A DNA stretch of 64,000 nucleotides. It comes from Parachlorella kessleri (Eukaryota; Chlorophyta; Trebouxiophyceae; Chlorellales; Chlorellaceae). Under the pieces are notes generated by a model. That model saw nothing but the letters and a program-made list of their open reading frames with translations, ran no database searches and had not been told where the DNA came from. This document shows positions 1 through 13,259 of the stretch, piece by piece. Position 1 is the first letter of the stretch; each line of letters starts with the position of its first letter. Position numbers and translations under genes: made by a program. The stretch is from assembly GCA_001598975.1 (NCBI GenBank), contig BBXU01003160.1, forward strand, positions 1 to 64,000, in the 5' to 3' direction.

Positions 1-721
1 CCCCTATTCTCAAGGTGTGGCTTGGCAGGGAGAAGCCAAGCAGCTGACCTTGACACACAAGCTTGGCCTCACTTGCTGCAAAGCGTAAGCCAACCCCAGC
101 ATTCACATTGAGAGCCCATCAAACCCCTGGCCAACAGAGTACGGAATAATTAGATCAAGCAAATGTAAGCTGAAGTGAAGTTGCACTCCACTCCAGAGAG
201 CCCACAGACAACCCTTGGTCAGAGGCAGAGTCGTACAACAACTCAATACACTGCGTGCCCTCAGCAGCCAAATAACGCCGTTATGCACTGAAACTGAACG
301 AGCATCTGACCATGCCAGGATGCTCAGGGAGCTGCGCAAAACAAACCAGCAACCCCACAGGTCAGCCCAAATGGGAGACACATATATGGCAGACCTTGCC
401 ACCTCCCTCCCGTGCACCGAGGCGCACAGCTGACAAGGAGCTTCACACACACACGCTGTGCGCACAGATTGCAGTCCCCTACTGAGTCACTGAAAAAGAG
501 CTCGACAAGCCTGCAGTTCCAGCCAGCTAGAGAGCGTGTCACAATACAAGCTGCCCCCCGCCACGCTGCTGTCTACCGTGTTCCTATCACTGTGCAACCT
601 ATCTAAGGAAGCTATGCGGCCGGCGTCACCCCCTTGGCGCTGCCAGCTGCCTTGCCTACCCCACAGTCAAAGCCTGGTGTTCTTATCAGAGTACCCGCGG
701 CAGGGTCAGCAGGCCCCAGAG
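1..721. other. 3' flank of the H3K36 methyltransferase gene
   Basis: This stretch lies downstream of the stop codon at 722-724 and presumably holds the 3' UTR and intergenic sequence. I found no conserved reading frame, no clear TGTAA poly(A) signal on the minus strand and no repeat. Small open frames here are not supported by codon use or similarity. Confidence 0.5.
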
Positions 722-3700
722 CTAGGCACCGCCTGAGGGGCGGCCATGGTGCTGGAGTAACCGCCGCACCGAGTCGCGTACAAATTCCCGAATCTTCCCC
801 TCCAGCTTTGAGCGCACAATGGGCTTGTGCAGGCCCGAGCGCTGCCGCTCAGCAAAGGCCTCCCGCTCCTTGGCGACCACCTGGGAGGACACCTTCTTGT
901 ACAGCTGCACAGGGATCAGCAGGCGTGGGCGTTAGTAAGGGGTTAGTACTGAACTGCGACCGCTAGAGATGCTCCGTCCTCCCAGACTACCAGCCCCCTG
1001 GGTGCAGGCCCTCCAGACAACAGCAGCGGGTCAGGTCAGCACCGAGAATGTGAAGGGTGACAAGAGCCTGTCCTATGTCTAAGGGGCCCAGTCTTTTGTG
1101 CCATTACCTGGTCAGATCCAGCAAAGCAACGCGAACATTGAAGCAGCAGCCCATGGATAACTCCCATAACATATCCCTCACCCGCATGGCTTCCTGATAC
1201 TCCAGCTGCGCGGGATGGCCTGGCTGCAGGTATTTTCCAATGCGGGCTCGCACCATTTCATCAACATAGCGCTCAAAGCGAGGGACCGGCTCATCCCATG
1301 ACTCCTCCTGCAGTGCAACCAGGTAAGGCAGGCTTGAAGGCAATGCCCAAGAGAAGGGCCAGCAGTCATTCCTTTGCAGGTGTGCACCAAGCCAAGCCCC
1401 AGGCAGGCTGGCAGGCAGTGGGATCAGCAGGGGTCACATGATGCGAACGATGCATGCGCTGCCGCGCTGGCTACACACAGAGGTCGTAAAGTGGCCAACT
1501 GCGTCAGCAGCAGGGCGGTGAACCAACAATGCAACGCAGGCAGCCGTCTGCTTACCAGCACAATGGGTGCCACCTTGAAGAAGCTGGCACCTCTGCCGGA
1601 TGCGGAGTCAGCAGTCGCCTGCGCCACCTCAACAGCCCGGCCACCGCCGACAAATGGCACCGGAGCAGAAAGTCCGTTCATCCCTGGAAGGGAGTGACTG
1701 CTCGTTGAGGGGTTAGTGCCGCCGGTGAGTGGCGAGTGCAGGGTGTCCGCTTCTGCTGCATGGCCACCTAGGCTGCCGCCATTGGCGGTAGCAGGTGGGA
1801 GCGAGCCCGGCCCCAGCGGGGATGGAAGCTGCAGCGGCTGCCCTGTCGGCGGCTGGTGCTGCTGCCGCCGCTGCGAGCCGCCGCTGCTGGCGCTATCCCC
1901 GCGGCTGACATCTGACAGGGTGCCAGACTGCGGCCGGGTGACCCCCTGCCAGGACCGCTGGTGCCCATACGGCGGCTGCTGCTGCTGCTGCTGCTGCCGC
2001 CAAGCGTCGTGGTCAGTCTCCTGTGCTGCTACTCGGGTCAGAGGTTCCCCGGCACCGTCCCCTCCCCAGCCGGGTCTAGCAGAGCCGTTCTCAGCAGGGG
2101 CGGCGCCCAGGGGCGACCACCGCTCAGCAGCTGCCTCATGCGCAGAAGTGCCATTGCCTACCGGGTGGGCCCAACCCTGGTCATCCGCCTGCCCAACTTC
2201 AATAGCAGCATCCACAGCCATAGCCTCCGGCTCTTGCTGCCGCAGCGCTCCCCTGCTGCCTGCCGGCGACCGCGCAATCCCAGTAGGGGCAGACCGCTTC
2301 CTAGGGGGCTCAGCAAGTGCTCCTGGAACGTCTTGTGTCGCTGCTTCCTCCAGCAACCCTGCACCCTCGGCACCTGCCACTGCATCGCCTTCCAGGTGCG
2401 ATGTGGCCAGAACGGAGGGTGGCCGGGGCGGTGGGCTGTCATGCAGGGCTGCCGCGCCACCAAAGCCTGCAGGAGGCATGGGTAGGACAGAACCAGAGGG
2501 TGTGGAATCCGAGGCAACTTATGTGAGATGATGTGCAAAGCCAGCACAACCAGGGCCAAGGCCAATCCAAGCAGCCTCAACTTAAACCATCGCAAGGCAT
2601 GCTGCAAGCGGGACGGGCGCTATGCCGGTGGATGCCAACCACAAGCCTTCCCAGTGGCTATTCTCAACCCAGCCACATGAGGACCTCCAACCCCCCGGCG
2701 TACCAGGTGGGAGTAAAGAGGGCCTCCCGTCTGCCCCTGCCTCCACGGCCGCCTTGCCGCCACCATCGCCATCTGCTGCCTGTGAATCGACCTGTCGCCG
2801 CTCCGCTGGGGCGGCTGGCATCAGGTTGCCGCCAGGGGTGGGTTCGTCATCCCGCTCCCACCGGCTGCGCTTGCGCCTTGTGCTGGGCACGGTGCCTAAC
2901 GCAGCGCTGGCAGCGCGAGTGGGGCTGGCCGCCTCCCCAGCTGCTGCTGCGCCTGCTGAGCTCAGCAGCGCGGCAGCAATGGACTCTGCTGCCGCCCTGC
3001 CGCCCTCGGGGGTCGGCAGCGGCGGCCCCGCCACACCGCCATCACGGTGGCCTTCCACGCTGGGAAGCGGCGCCGGCCGGCCGGCGGGGGTGGCAGTGTC
3101 ACCGAAGGGCTGCCCCTCACGGCTCCCCCCCCTCCACCTGTCCCGCTCGCTGCCCTCGCTCGCCGTGCGGCTCGCGCCCCCCTGCCGCTGCCCTGGGGCC
3201 GGGCCTGGGTAGCCGCCTGACAGCGGCCGCGAGTTGGGGCGGTGGGGGCTGGGTTCCCAAGGCCGCGACTCCCCCCGTGGGTGCGGCGGCGGGTCCCTGC
3301 TGCCACCAGAGGGAGGCATTGAATGGGGGTGCGGGGGCCAGTCAGGCCCCGGGGGCCCGTGGGGAGGCTGCCTGCTGCCGTGGGGGCCGCCATAGGGCGG
3401 CCTTCCCAGCCGAGAGGGCGGGTGCGAGTCCCTGCAGGGCAGACACACAGGGCGGCTCATAATCGCTCTCAAGATAGCTGCACCTTGCGGCCTTCGGTTC
3501 TTGCACCTTGCAGCCTCTGATTCTACTCCTTGCAAGCCTTCAGGACACGGTCAGTGCGCATCAACAAAGTCAGTGGAGGTGGCCACGCTACACACACTGC
3601 ATTCAAACGAGTGCACCATCCTTCTGTAGACGGCTCAGAGCTAGCTACCTGTGTGGGGAGGGCCCCGGGTACCCAGGTGATGCCAGCAGTGCGCTGGAGT

Positions 3701-6700
3701 CTGGGTGCGGGCCCGGGAGGCTGCCCCTGTGTGACGGCGACCGCACCGGCCCGAGCAGCCCATCTCGCAGGTGCCTCTCACCCTGCAGAAAAGGCAAGCG
3801 ACCAATAAGAGCCATGCTCATGACCCTGGAACAAAAGGGGACACCGCGAGGTTTTCATTGGGTTCCAACATGGTGCCCAAGTAGTCGCTAAGCAAGGCTC
3901 CACCCCACATGGCCCGCCCATGCAGCGGTGCAGCCATATCTCGTCGCAACCCCAACCATATCAGGTCTTGAAAAGATGCTATTCCACCCCGGTACGCCAC
4001 CTGTGGCCCTCCGCGGCTTGCCCTGCTGCCCCTGCTGCTGCCCGTCGCGCCGGAGTGGCGCTGCGGGTTGCTGGGCCCAGACAGGCCCCACGGCCCGTCA
4101 TTCACCGGCCGCGTGCAGTCCTTGACAGGGTACTGCTTGAGCAGACCCCATGCCTTGGACCGCACCTGTACACAAGGAGCACACATCACGTCACATGCTT
4201 GGCTTCTAGCCCAGCGACCAATCAGGGCTGCCTTTGGGTGTGTGCGCCTCCCAGCAAGGCAGACCCAGGCACGACAGAGCGGTAAACACAGGAAAGCGGT
4301 CTGGCCAGGACACAGAAAAAGGCAGAGCAGCGAAGTGCTTCCCCACGCTGCCACCGGCAGTGTGCCTCTCTAACGGTGCCATTCTTCCACCACCGACAAC
4401 ATAACTAAACCCCTACAACGCAATTATGAGCTTCAGGTATGGGAACCGCGCCACCCAGAACGCCGCCTACAGGCTGACAGCCTCAGCAATATCACTTGAT
4501 GTGGCATCATTCACAGATTCTCACCACCCAGACCACCTCCGTCACTATACCCGCAGCACGTAAGCCTAGCACCAACGCTTCGTCCGAGTGCCGCGCCATG
4601 TCCGAAGCAGGCGGTCAGAGCTTGTGAGCGAGTTGAGCAGTGGTTGATTGCCCACCAACGCTAGCACCTACCTCAAAGTCCGAGTGCTGTGCCATCTCCC
4701 TCAGCAAGTCAGCGAAGGAGCCGTGTGCGGATCGGGTGAAATGGAAGTCGTCCGCCACACACGGCAGGGACTCTACCACCCGGATCACCTGCACCCACAG
4801 GTCCAGATTCGGCCACGGATACCAAAGGGCCCAAGGTACCAACCCGGGAGACCTGCCTCTACGCCTAGCGTAGATCCTGGCCGTACTCAGCCAGTGCCAC
4901 CCTTCACAGCCGCGGCAGCACAGCCCAAATTGCACACCAGGAGGGACGGGTTGACATTGTGACGGCTGGAGCAGGACATGCATGGGACAGGGTGTACCGC
5001 CTGAGCAATTGCTACACAGCAGACCGCAACCGCAGCCCATGGCTCACCTTCCGCAGGACAACTTTGTACTGCGTCCCGGTATTGTGCCCAATCGTCGCCA
5101 GCAGCTGCCGCAGGATGCCACACTTGACGAACTCCTTTCGCGCGCTGCAGCACGCAAAGCACGGGGCCCCAAGCCCGAGAGTGTGTGAGGCTCCAACGGA
5201 CGGCACAGGTTCAGCAACGTGCCAACCCAATGCAACACCCGCACCGCCGCGCAGCGGACAGCTTTGCCTCACCGACAAGCAGCACCGCTACATAGCAGCG
5301 GAGCACGCAGGCAAATTCAGCGACCGACAAATGTATCATGCGCCAGCCAGGCACGCCCTAGAACTCTCTTTACCCCCTCATTCCAGGCATTAAAGTCGCT
5401 ACCTCTCCAACAACGCAGATACCTTGGGTCTCCCTCACTCCAGGCATGAAGTCCCTACCCCTCAAACAACGGAGACTATCCTGGCCCTCACCACACCCCA
5501 AGATGCCCTCACAGGCTCACCTGTGTGAGTTGGTCTTCAGTATGACATCCAGCAGCAGCGACATGTCAGCCAGGCGGGCTCTTTGCCGAGGAGAAAGCTC
5601 CCCACGCTGTGCCTGCTGCCGCCCTGGCCGAGGCTGCGAGACTCCCTCCTGTTCCCGGTAGCCCCTGCACACGCCAGTTGCTGTGGCCCCTAAGCCGTCG
5701 ACTAGCCCCTTCTACACTACATTGTACAGCCTGACACACGATCGAGGAAGGCAAATGACCAAAAAGGGTGCTCCGAGTGTGTACAAAAGCAAAGTGGCAA
5801 GCAGCCTTCGTCTATCGCTTGTCATAGCCAGCAAGGAAGGCATTGAACATGGCTACGTTAATTGTTGCACTGCACCCGGCAGGACATGTAAGCTTGGCCA
5901 ACTGGCTCTACCAGACCCAGGCAGCATTGTTGGTCCCCAAAACAGCCCGTGGCTGCACCAGCTGCAGCATATGCCATGCTGGGACGTCAGCAGCAGCGCA
6001 CCTTTCCCTATAGCGCACTGGAGACCCGCTCCGCTGCTGCGGCTGCTGCTGTTGCTCCCGCCGGTCATCTCCAGGCCGCAGCGGCTCGCCTGCCGAGGGT
6101 TCCCATTGCTCAGCTGCCTCCTGCCGCGGTGGCTCCTCCGGGCCTGGCTGCCCAGAGGAGGGGCCGGTCCCCTCCCCTGCCGACCCTGCCGGGGTCACCT
6201 CCCCCTCCTCTCGTTGCTCTCCTGGTGAGGCCTCCTCCTGTCTCTGCCGCTGGGCCACGGGCAGCCCAGGCTCACTCGGAGGTGAGCCTCCGCTCTCTGC
6301 CGCGGGTGGTGACCGAGAGTTCTGCCGCTGCTGCTGCTGACGTGGCTGCCCCGCCTGCGCCTGCTCTGCCTGCTGCGGTTGGCGGTCCTGCCAGCTCACC
6401 GTCGGCCTGCTGGCAGGGGAAGCGGGGCGCGGGCGCACCTTGTGCTGCTGCGGGGGGGGATGCTGCTCTCGTTCCTGCTCCTCTTGCTGTTGCAGCGCGG
6501 CTTCTTCTGTTTTGGAAAGGGTGGGGCCGATGTCGCACAGGTTGAACAGCCGCAGAAATCTGATGACCCCTGCAGGGCTGGTATCTCTGCAGGGGAGGCA
6601 GCCAGCCCATCGTCAATAGACGGAGGTGGGGTCACTTACCTTCAGCTTGACATGCACGAAAGCCAGCGCTGGTGCCTGGAAAGGGCAGGGTCCCTTATCC

Positions 6701-9700
6701 TGCCCAAGGAGCAACAGCATCAGAGTCATGGGGAACCGCAGACCTTGCACCAGGCCAAGGTGTGTCTCTCACCCCCAAGATCCTATCCCCAAGGTTGGAA
6801 GCTATAGACTATCCCCAAGGCTGGAAGCCATGGGCTATCAAGGGCAGCGACAGTCCGCTTGCTTCAAGCCGCCTCAGCCATACCTGAGCTTGCCGGAAGG
6901 TCCCACCATGTCATCCAGCCTCCTGTCAATCTCTGATCGTCTCCGAGCCTTGCTGCCTGCAGAGCCATGCCAGCAGCAGACCTGCTCAACGCGCACAAAC
7001 GCCAGCCTTCTAGATCTTCGGCAGAGGCAGACGGCTGACATGCCAAGGACTTGCCAAACACAAACCAGGCAAAACCAGCGAAATCCAGGCCCAACTCGCA
7101 ATGCCTCCCGCGGCTGGGCGGGGCATAATGACCACATTATACACCAATAGCCCACTTTGGCATCGTTGCCTGGCACAAGTAGCCCAAGGCTGCCCCGCTC
7201 ACCCCCGATCCTGTCAGCAGCAGCTGTCTGGCTGGGTGTTGAGGACACCCGCTTGGGGATCAGTGGCGCAGTGGTCGCGGCAGTCGCTCCACCGCCGCCC
7301 GCCAGCGCCGTGCTGGTGCTGGCAACTGAATGGGTCCCAGCGCCAGCGCTGCCCGCCGCGCTGGGCTTGCCAGCTGGCCGAGGCGCCAGGGCGCCGGCGC
7401 TGCGCTGAGAGGCCGTGCTAGTGGCGGGGGCGGCGGGCGCGCCACCGGCGCCAACCGCCGACCCGCCCTCCTGCTGTGCCTGCTCTGCGGCGTTGGCACC
7501 CTGCGCTGCCTTGGCCGCACGCGCCAGCTTCTTCAGCCGCTTACGCAGCGGCAGCTGCTGTGAGGCGCGCGCAGCGTCTTTGGCCGCCCTGCTGGCTGCG
7601 AGTATCCGCTCCTTCCTAGATCCTGCCGCATATAGTGTAGCTGCCAAGGCACCAGCAACCTCCTCTCCCTCCTCCCCAATGTCCTCCATCAGCTGCCGCT
7701 GCTTCCGCCGCTGCTGCCGTCGCCGCTGCTCTTCCTGGCGCGCAGCCTTGGCTGCTGCTGCTGCAGCAGCGGCCCCCTTGATACTTGGGGAGCCACCAGA
7801 GCCTGATGCCTTGCGGCCCGACGAGGTGGTGGCGGCAGCAGGGGCACCTCCAGAAACTTCCCCGGCCTCTGAGCCTTCCTCATCACTCAAGACACGCTGG
7901 GGATGCTGGGGCTTACCGAGCAGCGAGGCGGAGCCCTCCTCATCCGAGGAGACATCTGCAGCTGGGGACCAAGCAGCAGATATGAGAAGCTTACTCCGCT
8001 CCGTGGCAAGCTGTAGCTCCACCTCCCGCAGAGCGCAGATGTTGGGCAGCATTTGAAAATACTTGGTGTTTTTTTTTTACAGCTGGAATCATACAAACAA
8101 ACCTGCACAGCAGCCCCGCAGCCTTCCTGGCTGGCTAGTCTGCCTAAGTGGGCAGCTAGGAGTGGCCTTCCCCTGGCCACACAAGCCAGCAAACGGTACA
8201 GACCCCCCACCCCTCCCAAGGTCAAAAATGTCACCTGAGATCTCCTCATCGCTGCTCAAAGCAGCGCCTCGCCTTCTCTGCCGCCCCGCCGCCGGCTGCT
8301 GCCGCTGCTGCCCCCGCTGCCGCTGCTGCAGCTGCCGCCCCTGCAGCAGCTTCTCCAGAGGTTCCCCCGCTTCCTCCACCTCCTCCTCCTCCTCCTCCTC
8401 CCCCTCATCTTCGCTGAGCTGCTCCAAATTCAGCCCATGGGCTGCTGCCAGGGCCTGCAGCCGTCGCTGCATGGTGTTGCTCCATCCCCGCTCCCAGCCG
8501 AGGCCCACCTCCAAATCGAGGATGGCTGCCAGCGCCCGGTCGCCCTCGGCCTCTGCACATGTAACACTTGTGTCTAATTTAGGGTACAGGGTCTAAATAG
8601 AACTTGTAGCCTGTCAGAACACGACCCGTAGCGGCGAGCACGCCTCACCATGGCGATTTCTAACACAGCCCATCGCAACACGACCGTAGCAGAGAGCTTC
8701 CCATGGTCAGGGCTCAGTAAACTCCTGGCGTGTAAGGACATGGCCCAGCAGCGAGCATGCCGTGGGCAGGGCACACTCGCCACGGCAAGTGTGCTATGGG
8801 TTAGAAGTGACCACAAGGGCCTAGCTGTCCCTATTATGTGAGCTGACCAGCGGCCGAGCAAGTAGGAGGCCGGCCCTGGGTGATAGGGATACCAGGGGAG
8901 GGCAATTTGTTTCTTACCTGTGACCATGATTGGCTCAAGCTCCTTGTCGGCATCCAGCGGAACCACAGCCTCGCTGCAACACACCAATCCAGACAGGTGT
9001 AAAGTGCATCCTGCCATGCGGCCAAGCATCCAGACCGCTACAGGCCTGACTCCCCTGGTGGCTGGCTGGTATGTTCAATCCTGGCATGCTGCTCGGCATA
9101 CAGCAATCACCAAACAGTTTTTTGCCTGCATGTGCGTTGCCAGAAACTTACAAGGAAACTTCCTCTCCGCGAACCACGCTGCATTGCCCTACCTAACATT
9201 TTGAACCCCCTCCTGGGTCCCACCAATGATGCCGCGGCAATTCTTAGAGCCGCACAGGCACTTCATGGGCTGCAATCGGGCAGCAAACATAAAGGAATCA
9301 GAGCCATGCAGCACCGGGTGCGCGAACCAGCCCGATATTATACATGCCCGCTAGTGCTGGTAAGGTGGCTGCCGCATTGTACCCAATGCCGGCAGGCAGC
9401 GAGCATCTGACTTTCCCCATATTCTCACGCCCCCCACTACACGCCCACTGCAGCCTGGCCTTCCCTGCTCACACTCCGTAACCACGCACAGTCAAGGGTG
9501 CCACACTCAGGTGCACATACAGCCGTAGGTGCTGCCACCTTTGCAGCACCCCCGGCAGCCTGCACATCACTCCCAAAGTCCCACAACCATTCCCTGTGCC
9601 ATTTCTGCTGACGTGCCCGATGAGATGCCCGCGCACCTTGTCCCCATATCTTTCAAAGTTGTAATCAAAGGTCAGCTCCTCCCCAGCAGCAACATCGCGA

Positions 9701-12647
9701 ATGGCAAACAGCCCAATGGCCAGCTCGCCGTTCACCAGCCACTTCTGAGTTTCACAGTTGGGGTCGCAGCTGTGGTTAATGAACCGGCCCAGGCCGCCCT
9801 GCACATGCAGCCAACCACCCACCTCTGGTGTGCCCCTGCACCTGCTGTTTCACTTGGGTGCAAATTCTAGCCCATATTGTGACCGCCTCAGCACTTTTTA
9901 TGTTATCGCAACACTACTCGGCTGCTGCTGCCTTACCGCTGCCTACACCATCATGTTAAACTAACACTGATTGCTCCCACGGCAACATGCGGCCAAGCAT
10001 ATTGTTGCCATGCCAGCCAGCTCTCTAGCTGCCCGCACCTTTCTGCACGCGTCAATGACCTCCCCGTTGCCCACATTCATAAAGTAGTAGTGCCGCTGGC
10101 CGGTGCTGATGAAAAACTCCTTCCTGCTCATACCAAACAAAAACACCGGGCACCGTGGCTGAGAGGGTGAGCAGCAGGGCTAGCTTCCGGTGGGGCTGTC
10201 AGCATTGATGTAATACTGACCCTAGTACCTCCACAGCCCGGTCCGCCTAGCCCAGTAAGGCACATGGATAACCGCCTCCACATAAGGGTGGTTCAGATGC
10301 CCAGGGGACCTGTTGCGCCACCTCACTGGATATCGTCACTGCAGTGTTCCGCTGTCTACACTCACCCCGACGGTCCAATACCATGGTCTTCATCCTAGCA
10401 CCCTGGCCCAACCCCAATCTCAGCCAACCAGTCACCGCACGCCCTTCCAAACCCATGGTGGCACCCTTCCACCTCCAGCACCTCCCCAAGGAAGGCAAAA
10501 AGTACATAACAGAACCATGCACATATCTACCCCTGCTGTACTTCAGTTCCAGACACCATTCCGCCCTCCCACCTTCGGAGGTACTCCTCCTCTTCCAGCA
10601 CTTCCCCGATGTACTCAATTATGAAGTCGCCCGCGCTGAGGTCCTTGCAGCTGAACAGTCCAAACCCCTTGGCGCCGGCGCGCTTCTGCAGTGGGCAGGC
10701 GGGCAGGCAGCTCTCTCAACCCGGTTGAAGCCAAGGCGCCTGGAGGCTGTAGCCTGAGATCACAAGACCGATGAGACACCACCCTCGTGTGCTGGCTATG
10801 CACCCCGGGTGCCCAGACGCCCCATATATCCACAGTTTACCCAGCTCTGTCGCCGGCAGGCCAGCGATGGCCCGGCTGTACCCCCTGGTGATCGTAGAGC
10901 TCCTGCCGCGCCAACCTAGCAGGCCCAGCGCAGTGCAGCACCCACCACGTCCAGCTGCGCATACTCCCGGCGCGTGAACATCTGGTTGCTGCACCGCTCG
11001 CCACAGGGGCAGAAGTCCTGCGGGGCCAGAACAGGCATCGCTCGTAAGGTGCCCCATCGTTCACTGCTGCATCACGTGCTGCAGCCACAAGCAACTCCAC
11101 CCCGAAGGGGCAGTCAGCGGCAAAGCCCCAAGCGCAGCCACACCCGCGCCACCCGGTGATAATCTCAGCCGGGCGCCGCTGCAGCCAACTAGGTCACAAC
11201 CCTGTGCCCTGTGCCGTGGGTTGACCCCAAATCAAAGGCAGCTACCTGGTCCTGCTCGGCTACTCTCCTCATTGACCACTCTCTTCAACAAAATGTTGTT
11301 ATTCCCACAAACAACACAACACGACCATCCTCCAAGGCCTCCGGCCAACTCCCCCCATCTCCCCCGAACTACAAGTAAGCTTTTCCCCATGTGTGCCCAA
11401 CCACCAGCTCTCGGAAGATCCCAGATTGCCACCTCAAGCGCATTTACATCATGCATACACCTGAGCCAACATCCATTGAACACACTCAAACAACCAGCTC
11501 AGCATCATTGCATTTCACACTTTTAAGCCTGCAAACCAACCCACCGTGACACACTCGATGTTCAGCATGCGGTTTAGGCAGTTGGGTCCACAGCCGGTGA
11601 CTTTGGGATCTGGAGGCCCCCACAGCCGTGGGCATTGACAGATCATTATGTCGTCTTCGTCCTGCTGCTTGCGCGCCCGGTGGGTGTAAATGTTGCGCTT
11701 TACCAGCTGCCACACAGGCGGGTGCTTGCGCACTCTGGGGTTGCCGGTGCCAGAGCCGCCGCCGGCACCACGACCCCCTCCATCTGCCTCCTGCAGCGAG
11801 TAACACACACAGAAGAGCAGCAGATGCATGACGCTCGTGCCAGACCGTAGGGAAGGCCGCTACTCTTCTGAAGCCCGCTTAGGAGCTAGGTTATCCTGGC
11901 GCTCGTACCCATGACATACACCGAAGTCCCTCATTCTCCATAGCAGCGGCGGCGGCAGCAGCAGCTGCTGTGAAAAAACAACCAAAGCTGCAACCAAAGC
12001 CTCCCCTAAGGCAGCACTACTCCACCTGCGATCTGCAGGGGGCGTGCACACCCCGCAGGGTGTTGACTTGCTGTAGCATGGGCAGCCTTGCCAGGCATGC
12101 TGCCAGTCACTGGCGACCGCACCCCTCACCTCCAACTCATGCACCTCGTGCAGCTGGTCTATCTGCTGGTCTGAAAGCTCCTGAGGCACGTCACAGTCGT
12201 TGTAAATTGACCCTGTGTTCATCTCGCAATACCTGCAGCGCAACAGCCGAGGACCCACGTGGCCCACACAGCCGGTGGACGCATGGCAGGCTTTCACAGC
12301 CAACCTGCGCTGTATAAACGGGCTACGTCGGTGTCACAGGCAGCCTTGGACTCAATCCCCGCGAATGTTTACCATGGAGCGTCGGGAGCGAGGCTGTCTG
12401 CCACGGACTGAGGGATCCTCCGCCTGCAGGGATGGCACCAGCCTAGCGCGTTCAACAGCAGTTCATCTCCCAATTCCTTAGGACGCATCCTGCAAGCCTC
12501 AAACGTTAACAATACGCACCATTTCTCACAGCGGTCGCAGAGAACCCAGGTGTCCACCGGCCTGGCAGCACCAGGCTCCATAATTTGCATGGTATTCATG
12601 TCTTTGAGCCCGTCTGCGGCCCCTCCCGCAAGGCCAACAGCAAACAT
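722..12647 (-). CDS. ASHH2: SET2/SETD2/ASHH2-type histone H3 lysine-36 methyltransferase
   Basis: Nuclear SET-domain methyltransferase expected to methylate H3K36 during RNA polymerase II elongation. The 23 exons, 5' to 3', are 12647-12520, 12423-12373, 12232-12130, 11790-11545, 11017-10946, 10685-10573, 10123-10039, 9798-9637, 9269-9193, 8973-8918, 8552-8235, 7955-7203, 6956-6884, 6577-6002, 5664-5521, 5144-5048, 4788-4672, 4165-4001, 3782-3649, 3431-2704, 2466-1556, 1307-1182 and 904-722. All phases agree, giving 1805 aa. Residues 34-73 are a CW zinc finger (Cys37, 40, 62, 73; Trp34, 43, 60). An AWS region follows at about 140-200, then SET (RHYYFMN near 248; NHSCDPNC at 274-281; [10 protein letters not shown] at 310-319) and a post-SET CxCx4C at 324-331. 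Residues about 958-1075 resemble the TFIIS-N/LEDGF fold reported for Set2 proteins. RKRSRWER and PPGF motifs lie in a Pro/Gly-rich tail. Residues 1704-1805 match the SRI domain, which binds the phosphorylated Pol II CTD. The start is the first ATG after an in-frame stop near 12705; an upstream exon cannot be excluded. The exon joint 6884/6577 is the least certain. Confidence 0.93.
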
Positions 12648-13259
12648 GGAACTACATCCAGGTGAACGCCATTCACGCCGCAGCGTGATAATATGCGCCG
12701 ATCGCTACCATAAACAGGGTTTGCATGTAACACAACGGTGTTTAGGCTGGCTATGCCCCTCTGCTAGTGCTCTGGTTGAAACCACAGGGGCGGGAGACAC
12801 CTGGCACTCCGAAAGCGTGGGATGAAACCCGTCAATCACCCTAGTAAGATTGGGCGAAGGACAAGGTGCAGCATACCCTTCAGTTCATAGGCAGGTGTGT
12901 CTTGCACCTAAGCTTGGGCATGTATCATGTGAGGTTTTCGTAGATAATTTGGTGCCGGTGACAGAACTCTCGGGTTGGGCATAGGGTGAACAGTAGTAGT
13001 GGCTTCTGAGCGGCAGTTGCAGTTGGCCTTGCCACGGTACTCGTCACGTGACGCAGCTTGGGAATCCCAGCCCCCCAGGAGGCCACACCAGCAAGCCCCC
13101 TCCTAGGCAGCCAGCAGCCTTTTCCCAACCCTTCTGCTACCAACCCGGCCTGTCCTGTCGCAGAGCAGCTGACCTATCGCAAGCGGCACGGCGGAGGCTG
13201 TAGGGAGGACACCCCAGCAACAACTGCGGGCCCCCCGCACTACGCCCTAGCTGGGTGCC
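12648..13259. promoter_or_regulatory. Divergent intergenic region between the methyltransferase and transporter genes
   Basis: About 0.6 kb separates the two putative start codons (12647 minus, 13260 plus), so it must hold both 5' UTRs and promoters. An in-frame stop near 12705 limits an unspliced N-terminal extension of the methyltransferase. I see no TATA box at a convincing distance and no recognised regulatory motif. Confidence 0.5.

Noticed and set aside
1716..2531. A 271-codon open frame on the plus strand
   Set aside because: It lies antisense to the Pro/Ser-rich exon 21 of the methyltransferase. GC-rich codon bias on the minus strand keeps the opposite frame open; there is no splice context or recognisable protein.
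7886..7916. A possible 31-bp intron in the methyltransferase (GTAAGC...TTGAG)
   Set aside because: It is too short for a spliceosomal intron here, and reading through keeps the frame and the flanking [15 protein letters not shown] acidic pattern.
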